Part shown: positions 24,843 through 33,689 of the stretch, piece by piece
Numbering within the stretch: the stretch's first letter is position 1
Layout of the letters: every line of letters starts with the position of its first letter
Assembly (NCBI GenBank): GCA_900321965.1
Contig: ONYA01000010.1
Location: 1 to 64,000 of the forward strand
Length of the DNA: 64,000 nucleotides
Direction of reading: 5' to 3'
Source of the DNA: an uncultured Prevotellaceae bacterium
GTDB lineage: Bacteria > Bacteroidota > Bacteroidia > Bacteroidales > Bacteroidaceae
Notes under the pieces: generated by a model
The model's input: the letters and a program-made list of their open reading frames with translations, nothing else
The model's database searches: none
Told to the model about the DNA's origin: nothing
Translations under genes and position numbers: made by a program

Positions 24843-24965
24843 CTAATCCATCACGACATCGTCTTTTGAGAAGCGGATGGTGTGGTTGGGCTGGGTTTTT
24901 ACGCAGTCGGAAAACATGATGCCGAAGACGACGGCGATGATGTAAAGCAGGAATAATCCGTCCAT
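24843..24965 (-). CDS. Small single-pass membrane protein (40 residues)
   Basis: A 40-codon frame on the minus strand starts MDGLFLLYIIAVVFGIMFSD and ends with a charged tail (IRFSKDDVVMD). The first 18 residues form one membrane helix. A TATCTTTG promoter box at 25008-25015 is correctly placed about 43 bp upstream, which supports real expression. Function unknown; it lies just outside the right-hand 22-bp repeat. Confidence 0.55.
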   Translation of the reverse strand: MDGLFLLYIIAVVFGIMFSDCVKTQPNHTIRFSKDDVVMD

Positions 24966-25007
24966 AATTCTTATTGTTTTTAGTTACACATTTATTGTTT
25001 TCGAGTG

Positions 25008-25015
25008 CAAAGATA
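25008..25015 (-). promoter_or_regulatory. Promoter -7 box of the small membrane protein
   Basis: TATCTTTG on the minus strand. It directly abuts a perfect palindrome at 25021-25047, which covers the spacer and -33 area and could be an operator. Confidence 0.55.
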
Positions 25016-25020
25016 GGGCG

Positions 25021-25047
25021 GGGGTGTACCATAAGTCGGTACACCCC
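25021..25047. other. Perfect 10-bp inverted repeat
   Basis: GGGGTGTACC (25021-25030) and GGTACACCCC (25038-25047) with a 7-bp loop. It lies between the WYL gene end and the small membrane gene promoter. It may be an operator for the WYL regulator or the terminator hairpin of the WYL operon; no T-tract follows. Confidence 0.6.
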
Positions 25048-25085
25048 TGAACCTTTTCTGTTAAAAGATGCTAAACGGACGGGCG

Positions 25086-25982
25086 CTACTTCTGATAGCG
25101 CTGAAGTATGGATTCTACCTGTTGCTGGAACCGGTCGCGGAGTTCCTGTGGCTGAAGAATCTCTAGACCGTCGGCGTGGGTGAGAAGCTGGCCGAGGAAG
25201 TCGGCGGTGGGACGGATGTCGAATGAGAAGTCGGTATAATCGGTGGTGACGGTCGTCGTACGCTGCGACAGATGGAGAGGAAGGGTGCGCAGGTAGTTGG
25301 GCGTCTTGCCGTAAGCACGGACGACGACGTGGGTCAGGGGTGTCTCGTCGGTCAGCACGCCGAAGTACTCTGCGAAGTAGTCCTGCGGCGAGAAGTCGGC
25401 GGGCATCTGGAAATCTTCGTCGGTAAGGTTGACTGCCTGCATACGGTCAAGCGAATAGGTGGCGAAATGATGGCCGGTGAAGGAGAGCAGATACCAGCGT
25501 CGGTGGAATAGCTTGAGGGCGTAGGGTGCCACGACCTTCTTGTAGCTGTCGGCCCCGAAGCGCTGATACTGCATCAGAATCTTCTTGCCGGCCTTGATGG
25601 CACTGATGATGGTCTCGAGGTATTCCTCGCCTGCGGGTACGTTTTCAAGGATGATGCGGTCTTTCAGCGAGACGCTGTCGGAGAGTACGCCGCCGACGGT
25701 CATCGTGGAGAGCATCCAGCGCTCCAGACTGTCGTCGAGCAGCACTTCGGGGTTGGCGATGTAGTACTTGTAATGGTCCTTCACGTCGCAGTCGATGATG
25801 ACGCCGAACATGTCGAGTATGGCGTCGCGATGGCGGTTGAAGGTGGTGCGGGGCAGGGGGTTGCCGTCGGCTACCCCCTCCCTCATCCAGTGTTCGTTCA
25901 ACTCGTCCAACGTCATCTGCCGATAGCGGCGGAAAGCGTTGATGAGCCAGATGTACTGCTGGTATATCTGTGCGGGCTTCAT
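25086..25982 (-). CDS. WYL-domain transcriptional regulator
   Basis: A 298-residue protein. The N-terminal winged helix (MTLDELNEHWMREGVADGNPL, PRTTFNRHRDAILDMFG) is followed by a WYL domain: KKVVAPYALKLFHRRWYLLS and YSLDRMQAVNLTDEDF, with the WYL core as RWYLLSF. A C-terminal WCX-like extension runs to the end. WYL proteins bind nucleic-acid-derived ligands and regulate transcription, often of defence or repair genes. It is the third gene of an M3 peptidase-NUDIX-WYL unit, 9 bp after the NUDIX gene. The palindrome at 25021 may be its site. Confidence 0.9.
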   Translation of the reverse strand: MKPAQIYQQYIWLINAFRRYRQMTLDELNEHWMREGVADGNPLPRTTFNRHRDAILDMFGVIIDCDVKDHYKYYIANPEVLLDDSLERWMLSTMTVGGVLSDSVSLKDRIILENVPAGEEYLETIISAIKAGKKILMQYQRFGADSYKKVVAPYALKLFHRRWYLLSFTGHHFATYSLDRMQAVNLTDEDFQMPADFSPQDYFAEYFGVLTDETPLTHVVVRAYGKTPNYLRTLPLHLSQRTTTVTTDYTDFSFDIRPTADFLGQLLTHADGLEILQPQELRDRFQQQVESILQRYQK

Positions 25983-25991
25983 CGGCTTGGG

Positions 25992-26498
25992 CTACAGGAA
26001 GAAGCGTTGGAACTCGCTCTCGAAGTTGGGCGTGAGGCGCTCCTGGCCGATAGCGGCGCGTATCTCGTCGAGCGTCCAGAAACGGCCGCCGTCGAGCTCT
26101 TCGGCTGACGGGCTGACGGGGCCGTCGTAGGTGGTGCTGTAGACGTAGACCAACTCGCGTTCGCGGCGGCTGTCGAAGACGTATTTGCCATTGAACGTGG
26201 GTGTGAAGTCGGTGATGCCAAGTTCCTCGCGCACCTCTCTTGCCAATGCCTGCTCAGGCGTCTCGCCGTAGTCCATATGTCCGCCGACGCTGGTGTCCCA
26301 TTTGCCAGGCTGGATGTCTTTCCATGCGGGCCGTTTCTGTAGATAGACCTCGCCCCGCGAGTTGAAGACGTGCAGGTGGACCACGGGGTGCAGCAGACGT
26401 GAGCCGTTGTGACATTCGCCGCGTGTGGCCGCGCCGACGACATGGCCCTCGTCGTCGACGATGGGGAACCGTTCTTGCAGATTGTCTTGCATCATCAT
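25992..26498 (-). CDS. NUDIX hydrolase
   Basis: A 168-residue protein of the YfcD/IDI-like NUDIX class. The Nudix box GHMDYGETPEQALAREVREE plus LGI is at about residues 76-98 (G-x5-E-x7-REVREELGI). FPIVDDEGHVVGAATRGECH at the N-terminus is typical of this subfamily, which hydrolyses nucleoside-diphosphate-linked compounds. Its start overlaps the M3 peptidase stop by 4 bp. The exact substrate is unknown. Confidence 0.9.
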   Translation of the reverse strand: MMMQDNLQERFPIVDDEGHVVGAATRGECHNGSRLLHPVVHLHVFNSRGEVYLQKRPAWKDIQPGKWDTSVGGHMDYGETPEQALAREVREELGITDFTPTFNGKYVFDSRRERELVYVYSTTYDGPVSPSAEELDGGRFWTLDEIRAAIGQERLTPNFESEFQRFFL

Positions 26499-28693
26499 AG
26501 TCCGCGGGCTTTAAGGAGGCTGGAGGCATCGGGCTGCTGCATTCCCGTGAAGTCGGTGAACATCTGCATGAGGTCGCCGGTGTTGCCCCGGCTTAGAATC
26601 TTGTCGCAGAAGTCGCGGCCGGTGGCGGGGTCAAGTGCTCCGCGACGGGCAAAGACGTCGGCGATGTTGACGGCCAGCACTTCTGTCCACAGGTAGCTGT
26701 AGTAGCCGGCAGCATAGCCGCCGCCAAAGACGTGGTTGAAGTAGCTGGTATGATAGCGGGGCGGAATCTGCTCGTTGAGCAGTCCCACCTGTCGCAGGGC
26801 CGCGGTCTCGAAGTCGGCAGCCTTGTCGGGTGTGGGAACGTCCTTGGCGGCGAGCATGTGCCAAGCCAGGTCGACGCAGGTGGCGGCCAGGTTCTCGCCG
26901 AGGGCGTAGGCCGTCTGGAAGTTGATGCTCTTCAGCATGCGCTCCTTGAGGTCGGCGGGCATGGGCTCGCCCGTCTCGCAGTGGCGTGCATAGTGGTCGA
27001 AGACCTCGGGGATGGCAGCGAACGACTCGTTGAACTGCGAGGGCATCTCTACGAAGTCGCGGGCTACCGAGGTGCCGCTCAGGCGGTTGTACTGGCAGTC
27101 GCTGAGTATGCCGTGCAGGGCGTGTCCGAACTCATGGAACATCGTCGTCACCTCGTCCCACGTCAGCAGCGAGGGCTTGCCTTCAGGAGCCTTGGCGTTG
27201 TTGCAGACGTTGAAGATGATGGGCTGCTGGTTCCACTGGCGGCTCTGCTTCTGGAAGCCGTCCATCCAGGCGCCGCCGCGCTTCGTCGGGCGGCGGTAGT
27301 AGTCGGTGTAGAAGAGCGCCTTCGGCTTGCCGTCGCGGTCGAAGACCTCGAAGGCACGCATGTCGGGGTGGTAGAGGGGAATATCCTTGCGCTCCTTGAA
27401 GGTGAGGCCGTAGGCCCGCCCTGCGGCGTAGAAGACGCCGTTGAGCAGGACGCTGTCGACGTTGAAGTAAGGCTTCACCTCGTCGTCGCTGACGTTGAGG
27501 AGCTGCTTCTTCATCTTTGCGGAGTAGTAGAAGCGGTCGTAGGGCTGGAGGGAGAACGACGGGGCGTTGGTGGCCGACGGGGCGGTGGCGCCCGACGGAG
27601 AAGCGTCGGGAACGGCGGCGGCGAAAGCTTCGATGGCCTTTGTCTCGGCGTCGGCCTTCGGGGTGTACTGGGCGATGAGGCTCTTCAGGAAGGCGTAGAC
27701 GTTCTCAGGCGTCTTGGCCATGGTCTTCTCTAACGAGTAGGCGGCGTAGTTGGGGTAGCCCATAATCTCGGCCTGCTCGGCACGCAGTTTGGCTATTTCG
27801 CAGACCAGCGGGTAGGTGTTGTACTTGCCCGTGCCGTCGGCACGGTGGACGGATGCCTCGTAGACCTTGCGGCGCAGTTCGCGGTTGTCGAGGCTGGCGA
27901 GAATCTGCTGCTGGGTGGTGTTGGCGATGACGATGGCGTAGGGCGCCTTCTTGCCCCGGCTCTCTGCATCCTTCATACACTGGGCCATGTCGGCCTCGCT
28001 GAGTCCTGCCAGGTCGGCTGCTGAGTCCACCCAGACGACGGCATCGTTCGTGGCGTTGGGCAGCATGTCGCCCCACTCGGTCTGCAGGTCAGCTATGCGC
28101 TTGTTGATTTGCTTCATGCGCTCCATCTTGTCGTCGGGCAGCAGGGCACCCTTGCGCACGAATTCCTTGTAGATTTCTTCTAACAGCTTTTGGTCTTCAG
28201 GCCCACCCCCGACCCCTCCCGAGGGGAGGGGAGATTGATGACTCTGCTGGTAATTGTCGTAGACCTGATGGATGCGCTCAAAGAGCGGTTTGTTGAACAT
28301 AATCTCGTTCTCGAGGTCGGTCAGCATGGGCTGTATCTTCTTTTCAAGCTCGCCCAGTTCCGGCGTCTTGTCGGCCTCTACCAGGGCAAAGAAGACGCGG
28401 CCGACGCGGTCGAGCAGGCGTCCGCTCTCCTCGTAGGGCAGGATGGTGTTCTCGAAGGTGGCAGAGTCAGGGCAGTCGACAATCTTCTGTATGTTGTCGC
28501 GCTTCTCCTGGATGGCAGCCTCGAACGCCGGCAGATAGTCGGTGACTTGAATCTTGCTGAAGTCGGGTGCGCCGTAGGGCAACTGGCTCTCAGCGAGCAG
28601 GGGATTCTCATGCTGCGCCTCCTTGCAGGCGCTGAAGTGCATCGTCAGTGCCGATGCGATAGCGATGGTCATAATAGTCTTTGTTATATTCAT
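26495..28693 (-). CDS. M3-family peptidyl-dipeptidase (Dcp-like), lipoprotein
   Basis: A 732-residue M3 peptidase with a lipoprotein leader (ALTMHFSAC). The zinc motif HEFGH is seen in TMFHEFGHALHGIL in the C-terminal third. Other family blocks are LFYTDYYRRPTKRGGAWMDG, PSQFNESFA and HTSYFNHVFGGGYAAGYYSY. It should remove dipeptides from peptides in the periplasm or at the outer membrane. An oddity is SPLSGG-type residues (QSPLPSGGVGGGPED) encoded by a palindromic repeat element at 28200-28234, sitting in a helical loop. The promoter is TATCTTTG at 28716-28723. It heads an operon with NUDIX and WYL. Confidence 0.94.
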   Translation of the reverse strand: MNITKTIMTIAIASALTMHFSACKEAQHENPLLAESQLPYGAPDFSKIQVTDYLPAFEAAIQEKRDNIQKIVDCPDSATFENTILPYEESGRLLDRVGRVFFALVEADKTPELGELEKKIQPMLTDLENEIMFNKPLFERIHQVYDNYQQSHQSPLPSGGVGGGPEDQKLLEEIYKEFVRKGALLPDDKMERMKQINKRIADLQTEWGDMLPNATNDAVVWVDSAADLAGLSEADMAQCMKDAESRGKKAPYAIVIANTTQQQILASLDNRELRRKVYEASVHRADGTGKYNTYPLVCEIAKLRAEQAEIMGYPNYAAYSLEKTMAKTPENVYAFLKSLIAQYTPKADAETKAIEAFAAAVPDASPSGATAPSATNAPSFSLQPYDRFYYSAKMKKQLLNVSDDEVKPYFNVDSVLLNGVFYAAGRAYGLTFKERKDIPLYHPDMRAFEVFDRDGKPKALFYTDYYRRPTKRGGAWMDGFQKQSRQWNQQPIIFNVCNNAKAPEGKPSLLTWDEVTTMFHEFGHALHGILSDCQYNRLSGTSVARDFVEMPSQFNESFAAIPEVFDHYARHCETGEPMPADLKERMLKSINFQTAYALGENLAATCVDLAWHMLAAKDVPTPDKAADFETAALRQVGLLNEQIPPRYHTSYFNHVFGGGYAAGYYSYLWTEVLAVNIADVFARRGALDPATGRDFCDKILSRGNTGDLMQMFTDFTGMQQPDASSLLKARGL
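28200..28234. repeat. Palindromic repeat element inside the M3 peptidase gene
   Basis: GCCCACCCCCGACCCCTCCC then GAGGGGAGGGGAG, a member of the C/G-rich family seen between genes elsewhere. Here it is translated in frame (minus strand) as SPLPSGGVGGG. Confidence 0.8.
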
Positions 28694-28715
28694 AGCTATA
28701 TCTGTAATTTCGGTG

Positions 28716-28775
28716 CAAAGATACGAAATAATTCATAATGTTTACTGCATTATTCATAATTATTTTCTAACTTTG
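28716..28775. promoter_or_regulatory. Divergent promoters of the M3 operon and the SIMPL gene
   Basis: The minus-strand TATCTTTG at 28716-28723 serves the M3 operon. The plus-strand TAACTTTG at 28768-28775 serves the SIMPL-domain gene 23 bp downstream. Confidence 0.6.
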
Positions 28776-28797
28776 CAGCCGAATTAATGTAAAACCT

Positions 28798-29499
28798 ATG
28801 AAAGAGAATCGTATTTTTGCAGCTGCCCTCATCGCATTGGGACTGGTGTGTCTGGGCTGGTTTATCAAGGCTGGTATCGACGACTTTGCCAGCAAGGACC
28901 GTAAGGTGAACGTGAAGGGACTGGCCGAGCAGGAGGTAGAGGCCGACAAGGTGACGTGGCCTATCGTGTCGAAGGAGGTGGGCAACGACCTGCCTGGACT
29001 CTACGACCGCATTGGTGCCACGCAGCAGAAGATTAAGGCATTCTTGCTCCGTAGTGGTATCAAGCAGGAAGAACTGACGGAGAACGCGCCGCAGGTTGTC
29101 GACCTTCAGGCCCGTGAGTATGGCGACAACAAGCCCTACCGCTATATCGTGACGAGTGTCATTACCGTGACGAGCAGTCAGGTGAAGCAGGTGCGCCAGA
29201 TTATCGCCAGGCAGGGCGACCTGTTGAAGGAGGGTGTCGCCATTGTCGACGGCGGCTACGACAACCCTGTGAAGTACGAGTACGTATCGTTCAAGGAGAT
29301 GAAGCCGAAGATGATGCAGGAAGCCATTGAGAACGCCGAGAAGACGGCGCAGCAGTTTGCCGAGAACTCGCACTCGAAGCTCGACAAGATAGTGAGTGCC
29401 GACCAGGGTCAGTTCTCCATTGAGAACCGCGACGAGAACACCCCGTATATCAAGAAGGTGCGCGTAGTGACCACCGTAACCTATTCGCTGAAGGACTGA
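28798..29499 (+). CDS. SIMPL-domain (DUF541) protein
   Basis: A 233-residue protein with one N-terminal membrane helix ([20 protein letters not shown]). The SIMPL domain follows: [20 protein letters not shown], the [20 protein letters not shown] segment and [24 protein letters not shown] proteins (BP26/DUF541) form ring-like periplasmic assemblies linked to stress resistance; function is poorly defined. It may be co-transcribed with the following receiver/PEP-synthase-like gene, which begins about 60 bp later without a clear promoter of its own. Confidence 0.88.
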   Translation: MKENRIFAAALIALGLVCLGWFIKAGIDDFASKDRKVNVKGLAEQEVEADKVTWPIVSKEVGNDLPGLYDRIGATQQKIKAFLLRSGIKQEELTENAPQVVDLQAREYGDNKPYRYIVTSVITVTSSQVKQVRQIIARQGDLLKEGVAIVDGGYDNPVKYEYVSFKEMKPKMMQEAIENAEKTAQQFAENSHSKLDKIVSADQGQFSIENRDENTPYIKKVRVVTTVTYSLKD

Positions 29500-29563
29500 C
29501 CGTCAGGGTGAGAGCGAGGCCGGCAGCGCGATGGCCTGTCAGCCGATGCCTATAATGATGATT

Positions 29564-32500
29564 ATGGACGAGACAAACAACATACCACAGGAGTGGAATA
29601 AATTCTATCTGAAAGACGTGTCGTTCGTCAACCTGATGACGAAGCGCATCTTCAACGTGCTCATCGTGGCCAACCCCTACGACGCCTTTATGCTGGAGGA
29701 CGACGGACGTATCGATGAGAAACTCTTCGACGAGTATATGGAGCTGGGCATGCGCTACCCGCCGTCGTTCACCCAGGTGTCGACCACCGAGGAGGCCGAT
29801 GCCGTGCTGGCCACGACGGACATCGACCTGGTCATCTGTATGCCCGGTAATGCCGACAACGACGCCTTTACCGTTGCCCGTGAGGTGAAGGCCGCCCACC
29901 CGCAGATTCCCTGTGTGGTGCTGACGCCCTTCTCGCACGGTATCACGAAGCGCATACAGGACGAGGATATGTCGGTGTTCGACTACGTCTTCTGCTGGCT
30001 TGGCAACACGAACCTCATCATGTCCATCATCAAACTGTTGGAGGACAAGATGAACATTGAGCACGACATACGCGAGGCCGGTGTGCAGATGATTCTGCTC
30101 GTCGAGGACAACATACGCTTCTACTCCTCCGTACTGCCAAACCTCTATAATTACATATTGGCACAGTCGAAGCGCTTCTCGACCGAGGCGCTGAACCCCC
30201 ACGCCGCCGCCCAGCGCAAGCGTGGCCGTCCGAAGGTGGTGCTGGCCACGAACTACGAGGAGGCAATGGAGATTTACGAGAAGTACCACGAGAACACGCT
30301 GGGCGTCATCAGCGACACCCGCTTCCCGTTGAAAACTGTTCCCGGTCGCCTCTCGCATGTCGAGGAGGGCGACCCCGAGGCCGGTCTGAAGCTGCTGCGC
30401 GAGATTCGCCGGCGCGACGAGTACGTGCCGCTAATCCTCGACTCCAGCGAGACGGTCAACGCCGAGAAGGCAGCAGCAGAGGGCTTCCACTTCATCGACA
30501 AGAACTCGACGAAGATGAACGTCGACCTGCACCGGCTGATGGAGGAGCACATGGGCTTCGGCGACTTCATCTTCCGCGACCCTGCGACGAAGCAGGAGAT
30601 AGCCCGCATATCGTCGCTGAAAGACCTGCAGGACAATATCTTCAAGATTCCCGCCGACTCACTCAGCTACCACGTCTCGCGCAACAATATGAGCCGCTGG
30701 CTGACGGCCCGTGCCATCTTCCCCGTCTCAGCCTTCCTGAAACACGTCACGTGGCATAAGCTGCAGGACATTGACGCCCACCGCCAGATTATCTTCGACG
30801 CCATCGTGCAGTACCGCCGCATGAAGAACATCGGCGTGGTGGCCGTCTTCGACCGCCTGAAGTTCGACCGCTATGCCCACTTCGCCCGCATCGGCGAAGG
30901 CTCGCTCGGCGGCAAGGGCCGCGGCCTGGCCTTCCTCGACCGCATCATCAAGCGCCACCCCGAGCTGAACCAGTACGAGGGTGCCCAGGTGTCGATACCG
31001 AAGACCGTCGTGCTCTGTACCGACTTCTTCGACGAGTTTATGGAGAAGAACAACCTCTACCCCATAGCCCTGAGCGATGCCCCCGACGAGGAAATCCTGC
31101 AGCACTTCCTCCGTGCGCAGCTTCCCGACTCGCTCATAGCCGACTTCTTCACGTTCTTCGATGCCGTGAAGTCGCCTATCGCCGTGCGCTCCAGTTCGCT
31201 CTTGGAGGACAGCCATTACCAGCCTTTCGCCGGCATCTACAGTACGTACATGATTCCCTATCTGAACGACAAGTACGAGATGCTGCGCATGCTGGCCTGT
31301 GCCATCAAGGGCGTCTATGCCTCGGTCTACTACAAAGACTCGAAGGCCTATATGATAGCCACACAGAACGTCATCGACCAGGAGAAGATGGCCGTCATCC
31401 TGCAGGAGGTCGTCGGCCGTCAGTATGGTGACCGCTATTACCCCACGTTCTCGGGCGTGCTCCGTTCGCTGAACTACTACCCCATCGGCGACGAGACCGC
31501 TGAGGAGGGTATCGCCTCGCTGGCTTTGGGACTGGGCAAGTATATCGTCGACGGCGGACAGACGCTGCGCGTGTCGCCCTATCACCCCACGCAGGTGTTG
31601 CAGACCTCGGAGATGGAGACGGCGCTGCGCGATACGCAGACCCGCTTCTATGCCCTCGACATGAGCCACGTCGGCGGCGACTTCAAGGTCGATGACGGCT
31701 TTAATATCGTGAAACTGCGTGTGAAGCAGGCCGATGCCGACGGTGCGCTGACCTATATCGCCTCGACCTTCGACCCTGTAGACCAGGTTATCCGCGACGG
31801 CATCTACGAAGGCGGCCGCAAGGTTATCTCGTTCTGTGGCGTCCTGCAGCAGGGCATCTTCCCGCTGCCCGAGTTGCTACAGATGGTGCAGAAGTTTGGC
31901 TCCGAGGAGATGCGCCGACCGGTTGAGATAGAGTTTGCCTGTAATCTGAACGACGACAAGACCGGCGAACTGAACCTGTTGCAGATTCGTCCTATCGTCG
32001 ATTCGAAGCAGATGCTTGACGAAGACCTGGAGAAGATTGACGATGCCGACTGTCTGCTGCGTTCGACGAACTCCTTAGGTCACGGCATCTCGGAGGATGT
32101 CACTGATGTCGTCTACGTCAAGACGGGCGATGACTTCACGGCGGCCAACAACCCCATTATCGCGCGCGATATTGAGCGCATCAACCAAAAGTTCCTCGAA
32201 GCCCCCTCGGGGGCAGTAGGGGGGGCTAACTACGTCCTTGTCGGTCCTGGCCGTTGGGGCTCCAGCGATTACTGGTTAGGCATTCCCGTGAAGTGGCCCC
32301 ATATCTCCGCTGCCCGTGTCATCGTCGAGACGACCCTGAAGAACTATCACGTCGACCCCTCGCAGGGTACCCATTTCTTCCAGAACCTCACGTCGTTCGG
32401 CGTGGGTTACTTCACCATCGATACCGGCAATGGCTCCGGCCTTTTCAGGCAGGACGTGCTCGACCAGCTGCCCGCCGTCGAAGAGACGGAGTACGTGCGC

Positions 32501-32584
32501 CACGTGCGCTTCCCCCGTCCGCTGAAAATCATGATGGACGGCAAGAAGCAGCTCGGCGTCGTCTTACTGCCCGCCGAGTCGTGA
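29564..32584 (+). CDS. Receiver-domain/PEP-synthase-like ATP-grasp protein
   Basis: About 1006 residues from the MDETNNIPQEW start. Two receiver-like domains come first. In the first (about 25-165) the phospho-acceptor position is replaced (VICMPGNAD). The second (about 180-350) keeps an aspartate in GVISDTRFP and opens ILLVEDN. From about 410 on there is a PEP/pyruvate-binding ATP-grasp domain: GEGSLGGKGRGLAFLDRII, SPIAVRSSSLLEDSHYQPFA, GVYASVYYKDSKAYMIATQ and LLQIRPIVDS. The phosphohistidine swivel motif of PEP synthase (GGxTxHAAI) and the C-terminal TIM barrel are absent, so it is not a complete PEP synthase. The protein may use ATP-grasp phosphotransfer for signalling. APSGAVGGANY is encoded by a palindromic repeat. 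Its stop overlaps the converging hydrolase gene by 21 bp. Confidence 0.8.
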   Translation: MDETNNIPQEWNKFYLKDVSFVNLMTKRIFNVLIVANPYDAFMLEDDGRIDEKLFDEYMELGMRYPPSFTQVSTTEEADAVLATTDIDLVICMPGNADNDAFTVAREVKAAHPQIPCVVLTPFSHGITKRIQDEDMSVFDYVFCWLGNTNLIMSIIKLLEDKMNIEHDIREAGVQMILLVEDNIRFYSSVLPNLYNYILAQSKRFSTEALNPHAAAQRKRGRPKVVLATNYEEAMEIYEKYHENTLGVISDTRFPLKTVPGRLSHVEEGDPEAGLKLLREIRRRDEYVPLILDSSETVNAEKAAAEGFHFIDKNSTKMNVDLHRLMEEHMGFGDFIFRDPATKQEIARISSLKDLQDNIFKIPADSLSYHVSRNNMSRWLTARAIFPVSAFLKHVTWHKLQDIDAHRQIIFDAIVQYRRMKNIGVVAVFDRLKFDRYAHFARIGEGSLGGKGRGLAFLDRIIKRHPELNQYEGAQVSIPKTVVLCTDFFDEFMEKNNLYPIALSDAPDEEILQHFLRAQLPDSLIADFFTFFDAVKSPIAVRSSSLLEDSHYQPFAGIYSTYMIPYLNDKYEMLRMLACAIKGVYASVYYKDSKAYMIATQNVIDQEKMAVILQEVVGRQYGDRYYPTFSGVLRSLNYYPIGDETAEEGIASLALGLGKYIVDGGQTLRVSPYHPTQVLQTSEMETALRDTQTRFYALDMSHVGGDFKVDDGFNIVKLRVKQADADGALTYIASTFDPVDQVIRDGIYEGGRKVISFCGVLQQGIFPLPELLQMVQKFGSEEMRRPVEIEFACNLNDDKTGELNLLQIRPIVDSKQMLDEDLEKIDDADCLLRSTNSLGHGISEDVTDVVYVKTGDDFTAANNPIIARDIERINQKFLEAPSGAVGGANYVLVGPGRWGSSDYWLGIPVKWPHISAARVIVETTLKNYHVDPSQGTHFFQNLTSFGVGYFTIDTGNGSGLFRQDVLDQLPAVEETEYVRHVRFPRPLKIMMDGKKQLGVVLLPAES
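32200..32229. repeat. G/C-rich palindrome inside the PEP-synthase-like gene
   Basis: AGCCCCCTCGGGGGCAGTAG then GGGGGGGCT, with GCCCCC/GGGGGC arms. It is related in style to the C/G-rich repeat family and is translated in frame as APSGAVGGA. Confidence 0.6.
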
Positions 32585-33538
32585 GAAGTATTCTATCACG
32601 TCCTCCCACGTCTTGAAAGTATCGGAACCAAACTCCAGGAGGGTGGCCATCGTGTCACCCTCTTTTTGTCGGCTGATGAGATAGTCGCCGTAGAGCAGGT
32701 CGCGGCGCGGGGTGTAGATGGTATGCTGCCAGGCAGGCACGTTGATGTGCTCTTCGAGCCACGCCGTGCTGTCAGCTTCGCCAACAAAGTACACGTCGTA
32801 TTGTTCTATCAGCTGCCTGACGGCTTTCTGACTGCTGCTGGCCGGTTTGCCGTAGCTGTCCATCAGCGTCTCTACACCGATATACACGATAGGACGCTGC
32901 CGATGCTCCTGCCGGTCGTCAATCCAGCGGATGACAGGCACGACGGCGTGCATGAACGAACGGTCGTCCATGCGGTGCTCACCGTGGAAGTGGCAAGCGT
33001 AGGGATAGTGCTCATGGAACAGGGTGAAGGTGTCTACCAGCTCGTCGCGGTCGCCAAACAGGCCGTAGACGCGCTGGCGGTCTTCGTCGTCCAGACCCTC
33101 GAACCGCTGTTCCGATACCTCGCGGTAGGCTTTCACCATCGCCTTGTCAACATAGAACGTCTGTACGCCGTCCTGGCGCGGGTTCTGAAATGTCTGCGTG
33201 CCCGTCATGCCGTGAGCCTGCATCGTCTCGGCAATGCAGAGGGCCGGGTTCACGCAGATGCGGTCGAAGCCGCGCAGCTGCTCGGTGTACATACCGCCCA
33301 TCGACGTGCCGATAATCAGGTCGGGGCGCTCCTTGTCGCACAGCTCGCGCAGCAGACTGATGGCATCTTGTGGCTGTACGGGCAGGTCGGGGGCCATCAC
33401 CGTCGCATGGGGAAACACCGTGCGCAGGCGCTTCACCGTTCCTGACTGGCCACTGGAGGCAAATCCGTGGACGTACATGACTTTTTTCCCCTCGAAAAGT
33501 TCGGGAAATTGTTTTACATATTGATTCGTTTGTTCCAT
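32564..33538 (-). CDS. YqiA-like alpha/beta hydrolase with C-terminal HAD-like domain
   Basis: A 324-residue protein. Residues about 15-195 form a YqiA/UPF0227-like esterase fold: VMYVHGFASSGQSGTVKRLR, nucleophile elbow IIGTSMGGMY, FGDRDELVD acid region and HFHGEHRM histidine. Residues about 215-320 look like a HAD/5'-nucleotidase-like piece (IVYIGVETLMDS, YDVYFVGEADSTAWLEEHI, RRDLLYGDYLI). The MEQTN start is required because TATTTTTG (33546-33553) overlaps the upstream codons. The transcript would begin within a few bases of this ATG, so the mRNA may be almost leaderless. It converges with and overlaps the preceding gene. Confidence 0.75.
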   Translation of the reverse strand: MEQTNQYVKQFPELFEGKKVMYVHGFASSGQSGTVKRLRTVFPHATVMAPDLPVQPQDAISLLRELCDKERPDLIIGTSMGGMYTEQLRGFDRICVNPALCIAETMQAHGMTGTQTFQNPRQDGVQTFYVDKAMVKAYREVSEQRFEGLDDEDRQRVYGLFGDRDELVDTFTLFHEHYPYACHFHGEHRMDDRSFMHAVVPVIRWIDDRQEHRQRPIVYIGVETLMDSYGKPASSSQKAVRQLIEQYDVYFVGEADSTAWLEEHINVPAWQHTIYTPRRDLLYGDYLISRQKEGDTMATLLEFGSDTFKTWEDVIEYFSRLGGQ

Positions 33539-33545
33539 ACGTATG

Positions 33546-33553
33546 CAAAAATA
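33546..33553 (-). promoter_or_regulatory. Promoter -7 box of the YqiA-like gene
   Basis: TATTTTTG on the minus strand, ending only 7 bp before the ATG. This decides the start codon and implies an extremely short 5' leader. Confidence 0.65.
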
Positions 33554-33689
33554 CAAATAATTATTGAAATCGCGGCAAAAACGGCGAATACGTTGATGCA
33601 GAGAGAGTTGCTTTTTGATTTAAATCAATAAAACGTAGTATTTACACTTATTGATAGGGCGAAAAGTTGCATATATATAAGAAATGTGC

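Noticed and set aside
26732..27733. 333-codon open frame on the plus strand
   Set aside because: It lies fully antisense to the well-supported M3 peptidase gene and reflects its GC-rich codon use.
29564..32584. Calling the protein a phosphoenolpyruvate synthase
   Set aside because: The swivel histidine motif and C-terminal barrel are missing and receiver domains are present, so the enzyme name would mislead.
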